Source: Ectopseudomonas chengduensis
GTDB taxonomy: Bacteria; Pseudomonadota; Gammaproteobacteria; Pseudomonadales; Pseudomonadaceae
Assembly: GCF_015712065.1 (NCBI RefSeq)
Contig: NZ_JACFYZ010000001.1
Location: 124,001 to 188,000 of the forward strand
Direction: 5' to 3'
Length of the DNA: 64,000 nucleotides
The notes below the pieces were generated by a model. It was given only the letters and a program-made list of their open reading frames with translations. It made no database searches and was not told the DNA's origin. Positions 54,803 through 63,954 of the stretch are shown piece after piece; the stretch's first letter is position 1, and every line of letters starts with the position of its first letter. The translations under genes were made by a program, and so were the position numbers.

Positions 54803-54875
54803 GTAGGAGCCCCGCCTCGGGGCGAAGCTTTTCCAGCCCGCGCCGCCCGGGTTCGCGGCGGGGCGCCGCTCCTAC
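54803..54875. repeat. REP pair (GTAGGAGC class)
   Basis: GTAGGAGCCCCGCCTCGGGG faces CGGCGGGGCGCCGCTCCTAC just beyond the ndh stop. Confidence 0.82.
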
Positions 54876-54895
54876 AGTTACCTATTGGGTCGCTT

Positions 54896-56197
54896 CTAGT
54901 GCAGCTTCAGGCGCGGCTCGGTGCTGCGCCCGATGCGATCGCTGAGCATCAGCAGCAGGGTGCGTGGTACGCCATACAGGGCCATCTGGTGCATGCGGTA
55001 CAGCGACACGTAGAACACCCGCGCTAGCCAGCCTTCGAGCATGACGCTGCCGGTCAGGTTGCCCATCAGGTTACCGACTGCGGAGAAGCTCGACAGCGAG
55101 ATGAGCGAGCCGTAATCGCGATAGCGGTATTCCGGCAGCGGCTGGGCGCTGATCTTCAAGCGTAGCGACTTGGCCAGCAGTGAAGCCTGCTGATGCGCTG
55201 CCTGGGCGCGTGGTGGCACGTTGCGGCCCTCAGTGCCTGGCTGCGGACAGGCTGCGCAGTCGCCGAAGGCGAACACGTCGTCATCGAGCGTCGTTTGCAG
55301 GGTCGGACGAACCTGCAACTGGTTGATGCGGTTGCTCTCCAGACCATCGAGGTCCTTGAGAAAACCGGGGGCGCGAATACCGGCAGCCCAGACTTTCAGG
55401 CTGGCCGGGATGAAGTTGCCGTCGGCGGTTTTCAGACCGTCGGCAGTCACTTCGCTGACGGCCGCACCGGTCAGTACGGTGACACCGAGCTTCTCCAGAG
55501 TCTGATGCACCGGCCGAGCGATGCGCTCGGGCAGGGCTGGCAATACACGCGGCCCGGCCTCGATCAGGGTGATACGCATGTCTTCAGGGCGAATGCGATT
55601 GAGGCCATAGGCAGCCAACTGCTTGGCAGCGTGGTGCAGTTCTGCTGCCAGCTCGACCCCGGTGGCACCGGCGCCGACGATGGCGATATCGATCTTCGAA
55701 CCGTCTTCACTCTCGCTGGCATGCGCGCGCAGGTAGTGGCTGAGCATGCGGCGATGGAAGCGCTCGGCCTGCGCGCGGGTGTCGAGGAAAATGCAGTGCT
55801 CAGCGGCGCCAGGCGTGCCGAAGTCATTGGTGGTGCTGCCAACGGCAATGACCAGGCTGTCGTAGGTGATGCGGCGTTCAGGCATCAGTACCTGGCCGTC
55901 GTCATCCAGCGTCGGTGCCAGGGTGATGCTCTTGCTGGCGCGGTCGAGGCCGGACATGCGCCCGAGCTGAAACTCGAAATGGTTCCACTTGGCCTGGGCC
56001 ACGTAGTTCAGTTCGTCTTCCGAGGAGTTCAACGAGCCGGCGGCCACTTCGTGCAGCAGGGGCTTCCAGATGTGGGTGAGGTTGGCGTCGACCAGAATGA
56101 TTCGGGCCGCACCACTCTTGCCCAGTTTTCTACCCAGACGGGTGGCCAGCTCCAAACCGCCGGCGCCGCCGCCGACAATCACGATGCGATGGGACAT
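54896..56197 (-). CDS. ndh: Type II NADH dehydrogenase
   Basis: 433-residue membrane-associated FAD enzyme moving electrons from NADH to ubiquinone without proton pumping. FAD motif RIVIVGGGAGGLELATRLGR and NAD motif IAIVGAGATGVELAAELHHA are intact, as is the VFAFGDCAACPQPG region. The C-terminal ~60 residues (VMLEGWLARVFYVSLYRMHQ) give the amphipathic membrane anchor. Last gene in the DUF1780-MOSC-DUF3094-ndh series, all on this strand with short gaps. Confidence 0.94.
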   Translation of the reverse strand: MSHRIVIVGGGAGGLELATRLGRKLGKSGAARIILVDANLTHIWKPLLHEVAAGSLNSSEDELNYVAQAKWNHFEFQLGRMSGLDRASKSITLAPTLDDDGQVLMPERRITYDSLVIAVGSTTNDFGTPGAAEHCIFLDTRAQAERFHRRMLSHYLRAHASESEDGSKIDIAIVGAGATGVELAAELHHAAKQLAAYGLNRIRPEDMRITLIEAGPRVLPALPERIARPVHQTLEKLGVTVLTGAAVSEVTADGLKTADGNFIPASLKVWAAGIRAPGFLKDLDGLESNRINQLQVRPTLQTTLDDDVFAFGDCAACPQPGTEGRNVPPRAQAAHQQASLLAKSLRLKISAQPLPEYRYRDYGSLISLSSFSAVGNLMGNLTGSVMLEGWLARVFYVSLYRMHQMALYGVPRTLLLMLSDRIGRSTEPRLKLH

Positions 56198-56260
56198 GGA
56201 TATTGCTCACAAGGCTTTGAAAAAGACGGTGTGAGTGCGAGAGGGCGAGCGCAAGGCAGC

Positions 56261-56434
56261 TCATAGCACCAGTCGACTCAGCAAGCGGCTCAGCAGGCCC
56301 AGGCCAATGGTCACGATCACGACTACCGCCAGCAGACGCCAAACGCGAAACGGCTGACGTTCAACCTGATGCTGCGGTGCGCTCAGGTATTGGTCGACTT
56401 TCTGTTGGTCTTCGGGGCTCAGGCGACTGGTCAT
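56261..56434 (-). CDS. DUF3094 small membrane protein
   Basis: 57 residues: MTSRLSPEDQQKVDQYLSAP, a basic stretch, then a single hydrophobic helix (LLAVVVIVTIGLGLLSRLL). It matches DUF3094, a short pseudomonad family. It lies 63 bp before ndh and 24 bp after the MOSC gene on the same strand, so it may be a small membrane partner in this group. Function unknown. Confidence 0.85.
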   Translation of the reverse strand: MTSRLSPEDQQKVDQYLSAPQHQVERQPFRVWRLLAVVVIVTIGLGLLSRLLSRLVL

Positions 56435-56458
56435 GGGTGGGCCTCTGCTTGAATGCAG

Positions 56459-57007
56459 CTATTCTAGGCGTGCCCGCCAGCCTTGGCGAGCATCGTTGTC
56501 CTGCGGGTCAGATATCGTTTCGAGGGGTTCCACGCTTACCGCGTCCTCCAGGCGGATGATGCCGCCCTCGATCACACGAGCGGTAATGCCGCCATGGCCT
56601 CGCATGGCCTGGAAGGTGCCGCGACCGAGACGTTCCTCCAGGCGGGCGCAGGGTTGGCACCAACCGGTGGTTTCCAGCAGCGCCTGGCCAATGCGAAAGC
56701 GCCGGCCCTTGAGGCTGAACAGATTGATGCCGGCGACCGCGATATTGCGGCGCAGCTCGCTGGGCGGCATGGGTGCATCGCGGCCGAGCAAGGCGGCAAC
56801 GACGGCCAGGTGTTCCCACTGAATCAGGGTGACCTGCCGCGCATTGCGTGGCCCTGGGCGGCTGTGATCGCCGGTCAGGCCGGCTTCACGCCGCGCTTCC
56901 ACGGCCTCGACTTCGAGCATCGCCTCGCGCGCCTTGGGGCGAACCCCTATCCAGCGCACCTGGCCGACTTGCGGCACGTCGGCGAGCAATTCCTGCAAGG
57001 GGCTCAC
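56459..57007 (-). CDS. MOSC-domain protein
   Basis: 182 residues of the MOSC (molybdenum cofactor sulfurase C-terminal) superfamily: VRWIGVRPKAREAM, GLTGDHSRPGPRNARQVTLI, ELRRNIAVAGINL, LLETTGWCQPCARLEE with the conserved Cys. Such proteins transfer sulfur or perform molybdenum-linked reductions; exact role unknown. ATG overlaps the DUF1780 stop by four bases (ATGA). Confidence 0.88.
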   Translation of the reverse strand: MSPLQELLADVPQVGQVRWIGVRPKAREAMLEVEAVEARREAGLTGDHSRPGPRNARQVTLIQWEHLAVVAALLGRDAPMPPSELRRNIAVAGINLFSLKGRRFRIGQALLETTGWCQPCARLEERLGRGTFQAMRGHGGITARVIEGGIIRLEDAVSVEPLETISDPQDNDARQGWRARLE

Positions 57008-57633
57008 AGGCCGATACCGATGTCGAACAGCAGACTACGGCCGAGGTTTTGCCGCAGAAAATCCGGCGCGTCCGGGTGAGCGAACAGTACACGGGCAAAG
57101 CGCGGACCAACCAAGGACAGCGAGCGCCAGCCTTGGCGCAGGTATTCGGTAGGGGGCGGGAAGTGGCTGTTGCAGTCGAGCACGGCGCGCTTGAGGCTGA
57201 CGAAGGCGACCAGGTCGAGTTCGCCGAGGTCGATGCCACGCTCGCGGTAGTTATGCGCCTTCTTGCGCAGGGTCGGCGCCAGCCGCGCCTGCATTTCGCT
57301 GGCGGGAATGCGTTTGGGGCGCGCTTCGCGGCGTACCAGCTGGCTCAGGGAAAAGGCGCTGCGGCGCCGCTCCAGTTCGGCGCGCCACTCGTCATTGAGG
57401 CGCCGGCCTTCATCGAGCACAAAAAACACTTCGAAGTTGGCATCGCGAAACAGCACGTCCGGCGGCTCCTGGCCGCTGGGCGTGAAGTCATCGCTATGGT
57501 GACGCACGTTCAGCGCTTGTAGCAGGCGTTGACAGACCCAACGCTCACGCTCCCATTTCTTGGCGTTGGATAGGAAGGCATTGGCTTGTTCGGCCTGGTG
57601 CGTAAGTAAGCGCAAATAATCGGAATCGTCCAT
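57004..57633 (-). CDS. DUF1780 protein
   Basis: 209-residue uncharacterised cytoplasmic protein of the DUF1780 family, confined mainly to pseudomonads: MDDSDYLRLLTHQAEQANAF, PPDVLFRDANFEVFFVLDEG, then FARVLFAHPDAPDFLRQNLG. The EVFFVLDEGRR segment recalls restriction-like endonuclease cores, but catalytic motifs are not clear enough to claim it. First gene of the run leading to ndh and overlapping the MOSC start. Confidence 0.85.
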   Translation of the reverse strand: MDDSDYLRLLTHQAEQANAFLSNAKKWERERWVCQRLLQALNVRHHSDDFTPSGQEPPDVLFRDANFEVFFVLDEGRRLNDEWRAELERRRSAFSLSQLVRREARPKRIPASEMQARLAPTLRKKAHNYRERGIDLGELDLVAFVSLKRAVLDCNSHFPPPTEYLRQGWRSLSLVGPRFARVLFAHPDAPDFLRQNLGRSLLFDIGIGL

Positions 57634-57843
57634 GTCTGAAGCTTAGCCGCAGCGCTTACCCGCATGCCAGTGCCTGCAACTCCAGTCGTTCCAGTGAGCG
57701 TGGAAATCCAGCTGGACTTTATTGTCTGTTGTCGATCAATGGTAGGGCAGTCGCCATTGCAGTTGCTCTGCCGGCAAAATCAAATCCGAGTGCCGGTGTA
57801 GACTCCCTGGCATGGCAATGAATGAAGGAAAGGGTGCGCGCGC

Positions 57844-58533
57844 ATGATCGCTTCCAACCTGCTGGCGTTCTCCACCTTGTTGGGCGGCTGGCTGGTCTAC
57901 GGGCTGGCGCTGCTCTGGGCGATAACTCGGGCGCCCTGGGTTGAACTGTTCAGTGACCTGCGCCGCCAGCATCTGCTGTTCGGCACCATGCTCGCGCTGT
58001 TTCTGCTCTGGCTGGTGCGCCGCGATTTCGACTCCGGGCTTTCCTATCACTTCATCGGCATGACCGCCGTAACCCTGCTGCTCGACTGGCCACTTGCCGT
58101 GCTGGCTGGCCTGGCGGCGCAGCTTGGCCTGCTGGCTATCGGTCGCATGGACCTGGCCTCGCTCGGCATCAACGGCGTGCTGCTGGTGCTGATTCCGGTG
58201 CTGGTCACCGAGGTGTGCGCAATCCGTGTCGAGCGCGCGCAGCCGCGTAACCTGTTCGTCTACATCTTCTTCTGCGGTTTCTTCCCGGCAGCGCTGGCTA
58301 CGCTGATGACGCTGCTCGGTGGCCTCGCGCTGTTGTGGATGGACGGGCTGTTCCCCATGCCGCCCTGGCTGGACGACTTTGCCGGCTACCTGTGGCTGGT
58401 GGCGTTCCCCGAAGCCTTTATCAACGGCACCATCGTCACCGCGTTGGTGGTGTTCTACCCGGACTGGCTGGAAACCTTCAACCGCAGCCGCTATCTGCAA
58501 GCGCCCTGGAAGGAGGGTGATCACGGCGAGTGA
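57844..58533 (+). CDS. Energy-coupling-factor-type membrane protein (CbiM-like)
   Basis: 229 residues, about seven hydrophobic helices, matching the ECF-transporter S-component-like CbiM/PF01891 family: GLSYHFIGMTAVTLLLDWPL, YIFFCGFFPAALATLMTLLG, VAFPEAFINGTIVTALVVFY. CbiM members import cobalt or nickel, but typical CbiM N-terminal metal residues (MHI) are absent here, so the substrate is unsure. SD GAAGGAAAGGG precedes the ATG. Divergent from DUF1780. Confidence 0.82.
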   Translation: MIASNLLAFSTLLGGWLVYGLALLWAITRAPWVELFSDLRRQHLLFGTMLALFLLWLVRRDFDSGLSYHFIGMTAVTLLLDWPLAVLAGLAAQLGLLAIGRMDLASLGINGVLLVLIPVLVTEVCAIRVERAQPRNLFVYIFFCGFFPAALATLMTLLGGLALLWMDGLFPMPPWLDDFAGYLWLVAFPEAFINGTIVTALVVFYPDWLETFNRSRYLQAPWKEGDHGE

Positions 58534-58571
58534 ATGGCGCTGTATTGGTTGATTGAATGGCGCGGCCGAGA

Positions 58572-58585
58572 TTGATCTTCGTCAA
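58572..58585. promoter_or_regulatory. ANR/FNR-like box upstream of 71-aa gene
   Basis: TTGATCTTCGTCAA: TTGAT perfect, second half one mismatch from ATCAA. It ends 55 bp before the ATG at 58641, with CATGCT at 58607-58612 as a possible -10, the same geometry as 39428 and 41975. Confidence 0.7.
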
Positions 58586-58640
58586 TGATCGGAGCGGGTC
58601 TGCCGCCATGCTGTGAAAAACGCCTTCGAGGAACTTGAAC

Positions 58641-58856
58641 ATGAGTATTCACAGCTGGGCCAGAAGTGCCCTGCACGATGATTTGCGCGACGCCGAAGCC
58701 CAGGGTTTCGAGCGCCTGATGGTATTGCGTGCGCTGCTGGCGGAAATCGTGCAGCAGAACAAGGCGCTGCGTGATGCTCAGGAACTGGCCGGCGAACTGC
58801 AGTTTCTCGCCGACAACCTCGACGATGATCGCGATTACGCTTTCATGCGTCCCTGA
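58641..58856 (+). CDS. 71-residue small acidic helical protein
   Basis: Unrecognised. MSIHSWARSALHDDLRDAEA, a central helix LRALLAEIVQQNKALRDAQE and acidic end LDDDRDYAFMRP. GAGGAAC lies 8 bases before the ATG. No membrane segment. It stands alone after the CbiM-like gene with an ANR-like box, so oxygen-responsive expression is likely (inference). Confidence 0.78.
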   Translation: MSIHSWARSALHDDLRDAEAQGFERLMVLRALLAEIVQQNKALRDAQELAGELQFLADNLDDDRDYAFMRP

Positions 58857-58920
58857 GGTTCCCGCGATTCTGCTCATGTCGACGTCGCGCCTGCGGCGAA
58901 TGCGCGGGGCGACGCTAAGG

Positions 58921-59085
58921 CCAAAAGCTTCGCCCCGGGGCGGGGCTCCTACAAAAAACGGGGTTGCGTCGGGGCTTCAGTCCAGAGGTGGCTGCTGCCT
59001 CCCCTGTAGGAGCCGCGCCCCGCGGCGAATGGCCGAGCGAGGCGCCGCTAAGGCCAAAAGCTTCGCCTCAGGGTGGGGGTCCAAC
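58921..59085. repeat. REP cluster between small gene and yacG
   Basis: Three units (AGCTTCGCCCCGGGGCGGGG CTCCTAC; GTAGGAGCCGCGCCCCGCGG; AGCTTCGCCTCAGGGTGGGG) in mixed orientation. No gene is supported in 58857-59098. Confidence 0.8.
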
Positions 59086-59098
59086 GGGGCGAGATGGA

Positions 59099-59293
59099 TC
59101 AATGCGGTCGCGTCGGCAGGTCACCGCTGAACACCTCGTCTTCCAGGTCATTGCCGGGAATCGCATGCTCTTCGGCAGCCCAGGCGCCCAGATCGATCAG
59201 CTTGCAGCGCTCGCAGCAGAAGGGGCGGTAGGTGTTTTCGGCTTTCCACTCGACGGGTGCGCTACAGGTTGGGCATTGAACGGTAATGGTCAT
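59099..59293 (-). CDS. yacG: DNA gyrase inhibitor / zinc-binding protein YacG
   Basis: 64 residues. Zinc ligands [12 protein letters not shown] and [12 protein letters not shown] are intact; YacG binds GyrB and blocks DNA binding. Its ATG overlaps the coaE stop by four bases, the normal pilD-coaE-yacG arrangement. Confidence 0.93.
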   Translation of the reverse strand: MTITVQCPTCSAPVEWKAENTYRPFCCERCKLIDLGAWAAEEHAIPGNDLEDEVFSGDLPTRPH

Positions 59294-59898
59294 GGCTGGC
59301 CTCCACGCAGGGTCAGATAGAAGTTGTGCAGGCGCTCGACCTCCGCGTCCAGCCAGGCCATATCACGATCATTGATCAGCACGTCGTGAGCATGGCGCAG
59401 GCGCTCTTCGCGGCTGGCCTGGGCCTGCATGATGGCGCGAACCTGTTCTTCCGAACTCTGGTCGCGCGCGATGGTGCGTTGCACCTGCAGCTCGGCAGGC
59501 GTGTCGACGACCAATATACGTTGGGTCATCTGCCGCTGGCCGGACTCGACCAGTAGTGGCGACACCAGAATGGCATAGGGCGATTCTGCGCGCGCCAGCA
59601 CCTGAACGATTTCCTGACCGATCAGCGGGTGCAGCAGGCTTTCCAGCCAGCGGCGTTGCTCGGGTGCGGCAAATATCAGCTTGCGCAGCGCGGCGCGGTC
59701 CAGCTCGCCATTGGCTTGCAGTACGCCTGCACCAAAGTGCTCGACGATCCTGGCCAGCGCCGGGCGCCCCGGCTCCACCACCCAGCGCGCCGCATGATCG
59801 GCGTCCACCACGTGCACGCCACGTTCGATAAAGCCTTGCGCCACCGCGCTCTTGCCGCTGCCAATGCCGCCAGTCAGGCCGAGTATCCAAGGTTTCAT
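59290..59898 (-). CDS. coaE: Dephospho-CoA kinase
   Basis: 202-residue kinase that phosphorylates dephospho-CoA in the last step of coenzyme A synthesis. P-loop [37 protein letters not shown] and [20 protein letters not shown] match CoaE. In pseudomonads it sits between pilD and yacG as here. Complete and unremarkable. Confidence 0.95.
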   Translation of the reverse strand: MKPWILGLTGGIGSGKSAVAQGFIERGVHVVDADHAARWVVEPGRPALARIVEHFGAGVLQANGELDRAALRKLIFAAPEQRRWLESLLHPLIGQEIVQVLARAESPYAILVSPLLVESGQRQMTQRILVVDTPAELQVQRTIARDQSSEEQVRAIMQAQASREERLRHAHDVLINDRDMAWLDAEVERLHNFYLTLRGGQP

Positions 59899-59982
59899 AA
59901 CGCCAATGCGGTCTCGTTACTGCTCAAGGCCGCGATTGTAGGGTGGATTGCGTGATGATGCGAACCGCGTGTGCCGCGATCC

Positions 59983-60056
59983 GTCATCCCCGCGAAGGCG
60001 GGGACCTAGCTTGTGGAGCCAGGATAGCTCTGGGCTCCCTCCTTCGCGGGAGTGAC
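59983..60056. repeat. GTCATCCCCGCGAAGG inverted repeat
   Basis: GTCATCCCCGCGAAGGCGGG faces CCTTCGCGGGAGTGAC in the 176-bp gap between coaE and pilD; a proteobacterial intergenic repeat type different from the REPs elsewhere in the window. Confidence 0.78.
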
Positions 60057-60074
60057 GAGTATTGCTGGGTTAGC

Positions 60075-60944
60075 TCAAAACCCAGCGAACTTCAGATAAC
60101 TGCCGGTAATCACATCGCCCCACAGCAGAGCGATCCACCCGGCAATCGCTAGATAAGGGCCGAAGGGAATCGGCGTGCCGGAATCGCTGCCACGCATGCG
60201 CAGCATAATGACCCCCAGCACCGCGCCGACCAGCGACGACAGCAGAACGGTCAACGGCAGAATCTGCCAGCCACCCCAGGCCCCGAGCATCGCCAGCAGC
60301 TTGAAGTCACCGTAACCCATGCCTTCCTTGCCGGTGATCAGCTTGAACAGCCAGTACACCGACCACAGGCTCAGATAACCGGCAATCGCCCCCCACAGAG
60401 CATCTTCCAGGCTGGTGAAAAGCCCGAAGTAGTTGCCGATCAAGCCCAGCCACAGCAACGGTAGCACCAATACATCCGGCAGAATCTGGTGATCAGCATC
60501 GATCAGGCTCATCGCCAGCAGCCCCCAGGCCAGCACCAGCATCGCCCCGGCTTGCCAGGTAAAACCGAAATGCCAGGCGACATAGCCGGAGAGCAGCCCG
60601 CAGGCCAGTTCCACGATGGGGTAACGCTTGCTGATCGGAGTCTTGCAGTTCGAACACTTGCCGCGCAGAAACAGGTAGCTGATGACCGGGATGTTCTCCC
60701 AGGGGCGAATCTCATGGCCGCATTGCGGGCAGCAGGAATTGGGCAGGATAAGGTTGAAGGTCTGAGCGGTTGGTGCCGGGGGCAACTCCAGCACCTCGCG
60801 CGCCTGACTCTGCCAATCGCGTTGCAGCATTACCGGTAGGCGATAGATCACTACATTGAGGAAGCTGCCAACCAGCAGGCCCAGTAGCAGAGCACACAAA
60901 ACAAAGGCCAGCACATGGCTGGCCAGGAAGTCGATTACGAGCAT
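60075..60944 (-). CDS. pilD: Prepilin leader peptidase / N-methyltransferase
   Basis: 289-residue inner-membrane aspartic protease that removes leader peptides from type IV prepilins and type II secretion pseudopilins and methylates the new N-terminus. The four-Cys zinc site is present (CCPQCGHEI; CSNCKTPI), as are the two catalytic Asp motifs (LIDADHQILPD and MGYGDFKLLAMLG). Its ATG abuts the pilC stop, so translation is coupled. Confidence 0.95.
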   Translation of the reverse strand: MLVIDFLASHVLAFVLCALLLGLLVGSFLNVVIYRLPVMLQRDWQSQAREVLELPPAPTAQTFNLILPNSCCPQCGHEIRPWENIPVISYLFLRGKCSNCKTPISKRYPIVELACGLLSGYVAWHFGFTWQAGAMLVLAWGLLAMSLIDADHQILPDVLVLPLLWLGLIGNYFGLFTSLEDALWGAIAGYLSLWSVYWLFKLITGKEGMGYGDFKLLAMLGAWGGWQILPLTVLLSSLVGAVLGVIMLRMRGSDSGTPIPFGPYLAIAGWIALLWGDVITGSYLKFAGF

Positions 60945-62162
60945 TTAGACGACAGCACCCAGCTGGAAGATTGGCAGGTACATCGCAATGATTAGGCCGC
61001 CGACCAGAACGCCGAGAACAGACATGATCAGAGGCTCCATCAGGCTGGTGAGACCGTCGACCATATTGTCCACCTCATCTTCGTAAAAGGTGGCCACCTT
61101 GCCGAGCATTTCATCCAGCGCGCCTGACTCCTCTCCGATGGCTGTCATCTGCACGGCCATGCTGGGAAAGGTGCCGGTTGTACGCATGGAGAAGTTAAGC
61201 TGCATGCCGGTCGAGACGTCCGCTTTAATCTTGTTTGTCGCTGTCTTGAATACCACATTGCCTGTGGCCCCCGCCACCGAGTCCAGTGCATCAACTAGTG
61301 GCACACCTGCGGCAAAGGTAGTTGAAAGGGTTCGCGCAAAGCGCGCAACTGCTGACTTGTAGAGAATATCACCCACTATGGGGAGCTTGAGTACGCCGCG
61401 GTCAACCGAGTCGCGCAGTTTTTGTGAGCGTTTCATAGCTTCTTTAAAAGCAAAGGCAATAGCGAAGATTACTATCAGGAAAATGAACCACCATTCTTGG
61501 AGCACTTCGGAAATATTGATCACCATTTGAGTAAACGCTGGTAGCTCTGCACCAAAGCCTGCAAACACGTCTTGGAATTGTGGGACAACTTTGATCAAAA
61601 GAATCGCCGAAACGATGACTGCCACCACGATGACGGCAATTGGATAGTTCATCGCCTTCTTGATTTTGGCTTTCAGTGCTTCGGTTTTTTCTTTGTAGGT
61701 GGCGATACGATCCAGCAGGTTTTCCAGGGCACCGGCCTGCTCACCGGACTCCACCAAGTTGCAATACAGCTCATCGAAGTATTCAGGCTTCTTGCGCAGT
61801 GAGGTCGCGAAACTATTACCGGCAGCTACCTCCTGCTTCACGTCGTCGATCAGCTTGCGCATATTGGGGTTATCGAAGCCCTCGCCAATGATGTCGAAGG
61901 ACTGCAGCAACGGTACCCCGGCCTTCATCATGGTCGCCATTTGCCGGGTAAACAGGGCGATATCCATGGGTTTGATCTTCTTGCCTGTGCCAAAGGACAG
62001 CGAAGACTGCTTGCGCACCTTGGTCGGGTTGATGCCCTGCTTGCGCAGTTGCGCCTTGATCAAGGCGGGGTTTTGCCCATTGATCACGCCGGAGACGACC
62101 GCGCCGCGTCTGTCTTTGCCTTCCCATTTGAATGCGCTGGTTTTTAGAGCTTTTTCGGCCAT
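60945..62162 (-). CDS. pilC: Type IV pilus inner-membrane platform protein
   Basis: 405 residues with the duplicated T2SSF domain (ALFTRQMATMMKAGVPLLQS; ARFARTLSTTFAAGVPLVDA) and three helices, forming the membrane platform on which PilB acts. Stop adjoins the pilD start. The middle (about 61441-61620) is notably A/T-rich for this genome, 37-45% GC in three 60-base counts, suggesting recombination or import of part of this gene. Confidence 0.95.
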   Translation of the reverse strand: MAEKALKTSAFKWEGKDRRGAVVSGVINGQNPALIKAQLRKQGINPTKVRKQSSLSFGTGKKIKPMDIALFTRQMATMMKAGVPLLQSFDIIGEGFDNPNMRKLIDDVKQEVAAGNSFATSLRKKPEYFDELYCNLVESGEQAGALENLLDRIATYKEKTEALKAKIKKAMNYPIAVIVVAVIVSAILLIKVVPQFQDVFAGFGAELPAFTQMVINISEVLQEWWFIFLIVIFAIAFAFKEAMKRSQKLRDSVDRGVLKLPIVGDILYKSAVARFARTLSTTFAAGVPLVDALDSVAGATGNVVFKTATNKIKADVSTGMQLNFSMRTTGTFPSMAVQMTAIGEESGALDEMLGKVATFYEDEVDNMVDGLTSLMEPLIMSVLGVLVGGLIIAMYLPIFQLGAVV

Positions 62163-62164
62163 GG

Positions 62165-63868
62165 TTAATCCTTGGTCACGCGGTTGACTTCCTCAAGGCT
62201 GGTAACCCCTTGCATGGCCTTGAGCAAAGCGGAGGTGCGCAGGTCATTAAAGCCGTCTTTACGCATCTGCGCGGCAATATCGATGGAGTTGCCTTCTTCC
62301 ATGATAATCCGCTGCAGGTTGGGCGTGTTTTTAACCACTTCATAAATACCGACGCGGCCCTTGTAACCGCCCTTGCAGCTTTCACAACCCACCGGGCCAT
62401 AAATCTTGAAGGTGCCGATCTTGTCCTCGGGGAAGCCTTCAGCCAGAAGGGTTTCACGCGGTACGTTGACTTCCTTCTTGCAGCTGCTGCACAGCTTGCG
62501 CGCCAGGCGCTGGGCGATGATCAGGTTGACCGAGGTAGCGATGTTGAAGGATGGCACGCCCATATTGCGCAGGCGGGTCAGGGTTTCCGCGGCGCTATTG
62601 GTGTGCAGGGTCGACATCACCATATGCCCGGTCTGCGCGGCTTTGACAGCAATGGAGGCGGTATCCAGGTCGCGGATCTCACCCACCATGATGATATCCG
62701 GGTCTTGACGCAGGAACGCGCGAAGCGCCTGGGTAAAGTCCATGCCCTGCTTGGGGTTGACGTTGACCTGGTTGATGCCTTCCAGGTTGATCTCCACCGG
62801 GTCTTCCGCGGTGGAGATATTCACATCAGGTGTATTGAGGATGTTCAAGCCGGTATAAAGCGATACGGTTTTGCCCGAGCCGGTAGGGCCGGTAACCAGA
62901 ATCATACCCTGGGGCTGCTTGAGGGCAGACATATACAGTTCTTTCTGGTCCTCTTCGTAGCCCAGTGCGTCGATGCCCATTTGCGCGCTGGTAGGGTCGA
63001 GAATTCGCATCACGATCTTCTCGCCCCACAGAGTGGGTAGGGTGTTGACGCGAAAATCGATGGCCTTGGTCTTGGATATCTTCATCTTGATCCGGCCGTC
63101 CTGCGGCTTGCGCCGTTCGGAAATATCCAGTGCAGCCATGACCTTGAGGCGGGCGGAAATTCTTGGGGCGAGCTGGATGGGGGGGCGCGCCGCTTCATGT
63201 AGAATGCCGTCGGTACGAAAACGGACGCGATAGTTCTTTTCGTAAGGTTCGAAGTGCAAGTCTGATGAGCCGCCTTTGATGGCGTCCAGCAACATCTTGT
63301 TGACGAAGCGTACTACCGGCGCATCGTCCGCATCGGCATTGCCATCATTTACCTGCTTGTCATCGTCTACCGCCTGAACATCCAAGCCCTCGAGGTCGAC
63401 ATCGGCCAGATCTTCCATGCCGCTGTTGGCTGACTCGAAGAACTTTTCGATGGCATCGCCGAGTTTGTCGTCCTCGACCAATATGGCTTCGGTATTAAGT
63501 CCGGTGCTGAACTGTACGTCAGTAACGGCTTGGTGGTTGGAAGGGTCGGAGAGGCCGACGAACAGCTTGTTGCCACGACGCCACAGCGGCAGCACGCGGT
63601 GCTGACGTACCAGTTTCTCGCTGACAAGCTCTCTGGGCTGCCCTTCTTTATCGATCGCATTGAGGTCAAAGAAAGCCACGCCGAATTGTTCGGCGGCCAG
63701 TTCGGCCAGGGCGCGGCTCTTTACCAGCTTGTTCTGCACCAGGTAAGTAACCAGCGACAGCTTGTTGCGCTGGGCCTGTAGCTGCGCCTGCTGAGCTGCT
63801 TTTTCGTCCAGCAGCTCGGCCAGTACCATCTGCTTGGCCAGGCCGGAAAGGGATACGCTTTCGTTCAT
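62165..63868 (-). CDS. pilB: Type IV pilus extension ATPase
   Basis: 567-residue hexameric ATPase that drives pilus extension. N-terminal MshEN domain, Walker A TGPTGSGKTVSLYTGL, Walker B/Asp box DPDIIMVGEIRD, His box GHMVMSTLHTNSA, and the tetra-Cys zinc site CSSCKKE...CESCKGG are complete. Start at 63868 (MNESVSLSGLAKQMVL) preferred over six residues upstream. Two bases separate its stop from the pilC start. Confidence 0.95.
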   Translation of the reverse strand: MNESVSLSGLAKQMVLAELLDEKAAQQAQLQAQRNKLSLVTYLVQNKLVKSRALAELAAEQFGVAFFDLNAIDKEGQPRELVSEKLVRQHRVLPLWRRGNKLFVGLSDPSNHQAVTDVQFSTGLNTEAILVEDDKLGDAIEKFFESANSGMEDLADVDLEGLDVQAVDDDKQVNDGNADADDAPVVRFVNKMLLDAIKGGSSDLHFEPYEKNYRVRFRTDGILHEAARPPIQLAPRISARLKVMAALDISERRKPQDGRIKMKISKTKAIDFRVNTLPTLWGEKIVMRILDPTSAQMGIDALGYEEDQKELYMSALKQPQGMILVTGPTGSGKTVSLYTGLNILNTPDVNISTAEDPVEINLEGINQVNVNPKQGMDFTQALRAFLRQDPDIIMVGEIRDLDTASIAVKAAQTGHMVMSTLHTNSAAETLTRLRNMGVPSFNIATSVNLIIAQRLARKLCSSCKKEVNVPRETLLAEGFPEDKIGTFKIYGPVGCESCKGGYKGRVGIYEVVKNTPNLQRIIMEEGNSIDIAAQMRKDGFNDLRTSALLKAMQGVTSLEEVNRVTKD

Positions 63869-63954
63869 TGGGGGCTCCACACACAATGCCTGCCTTATAG
63901 CTTAGTTGCTGGCGCCTGCCAAACCACGCTTTGCCAGGTGACGAAAAAGGTCAG

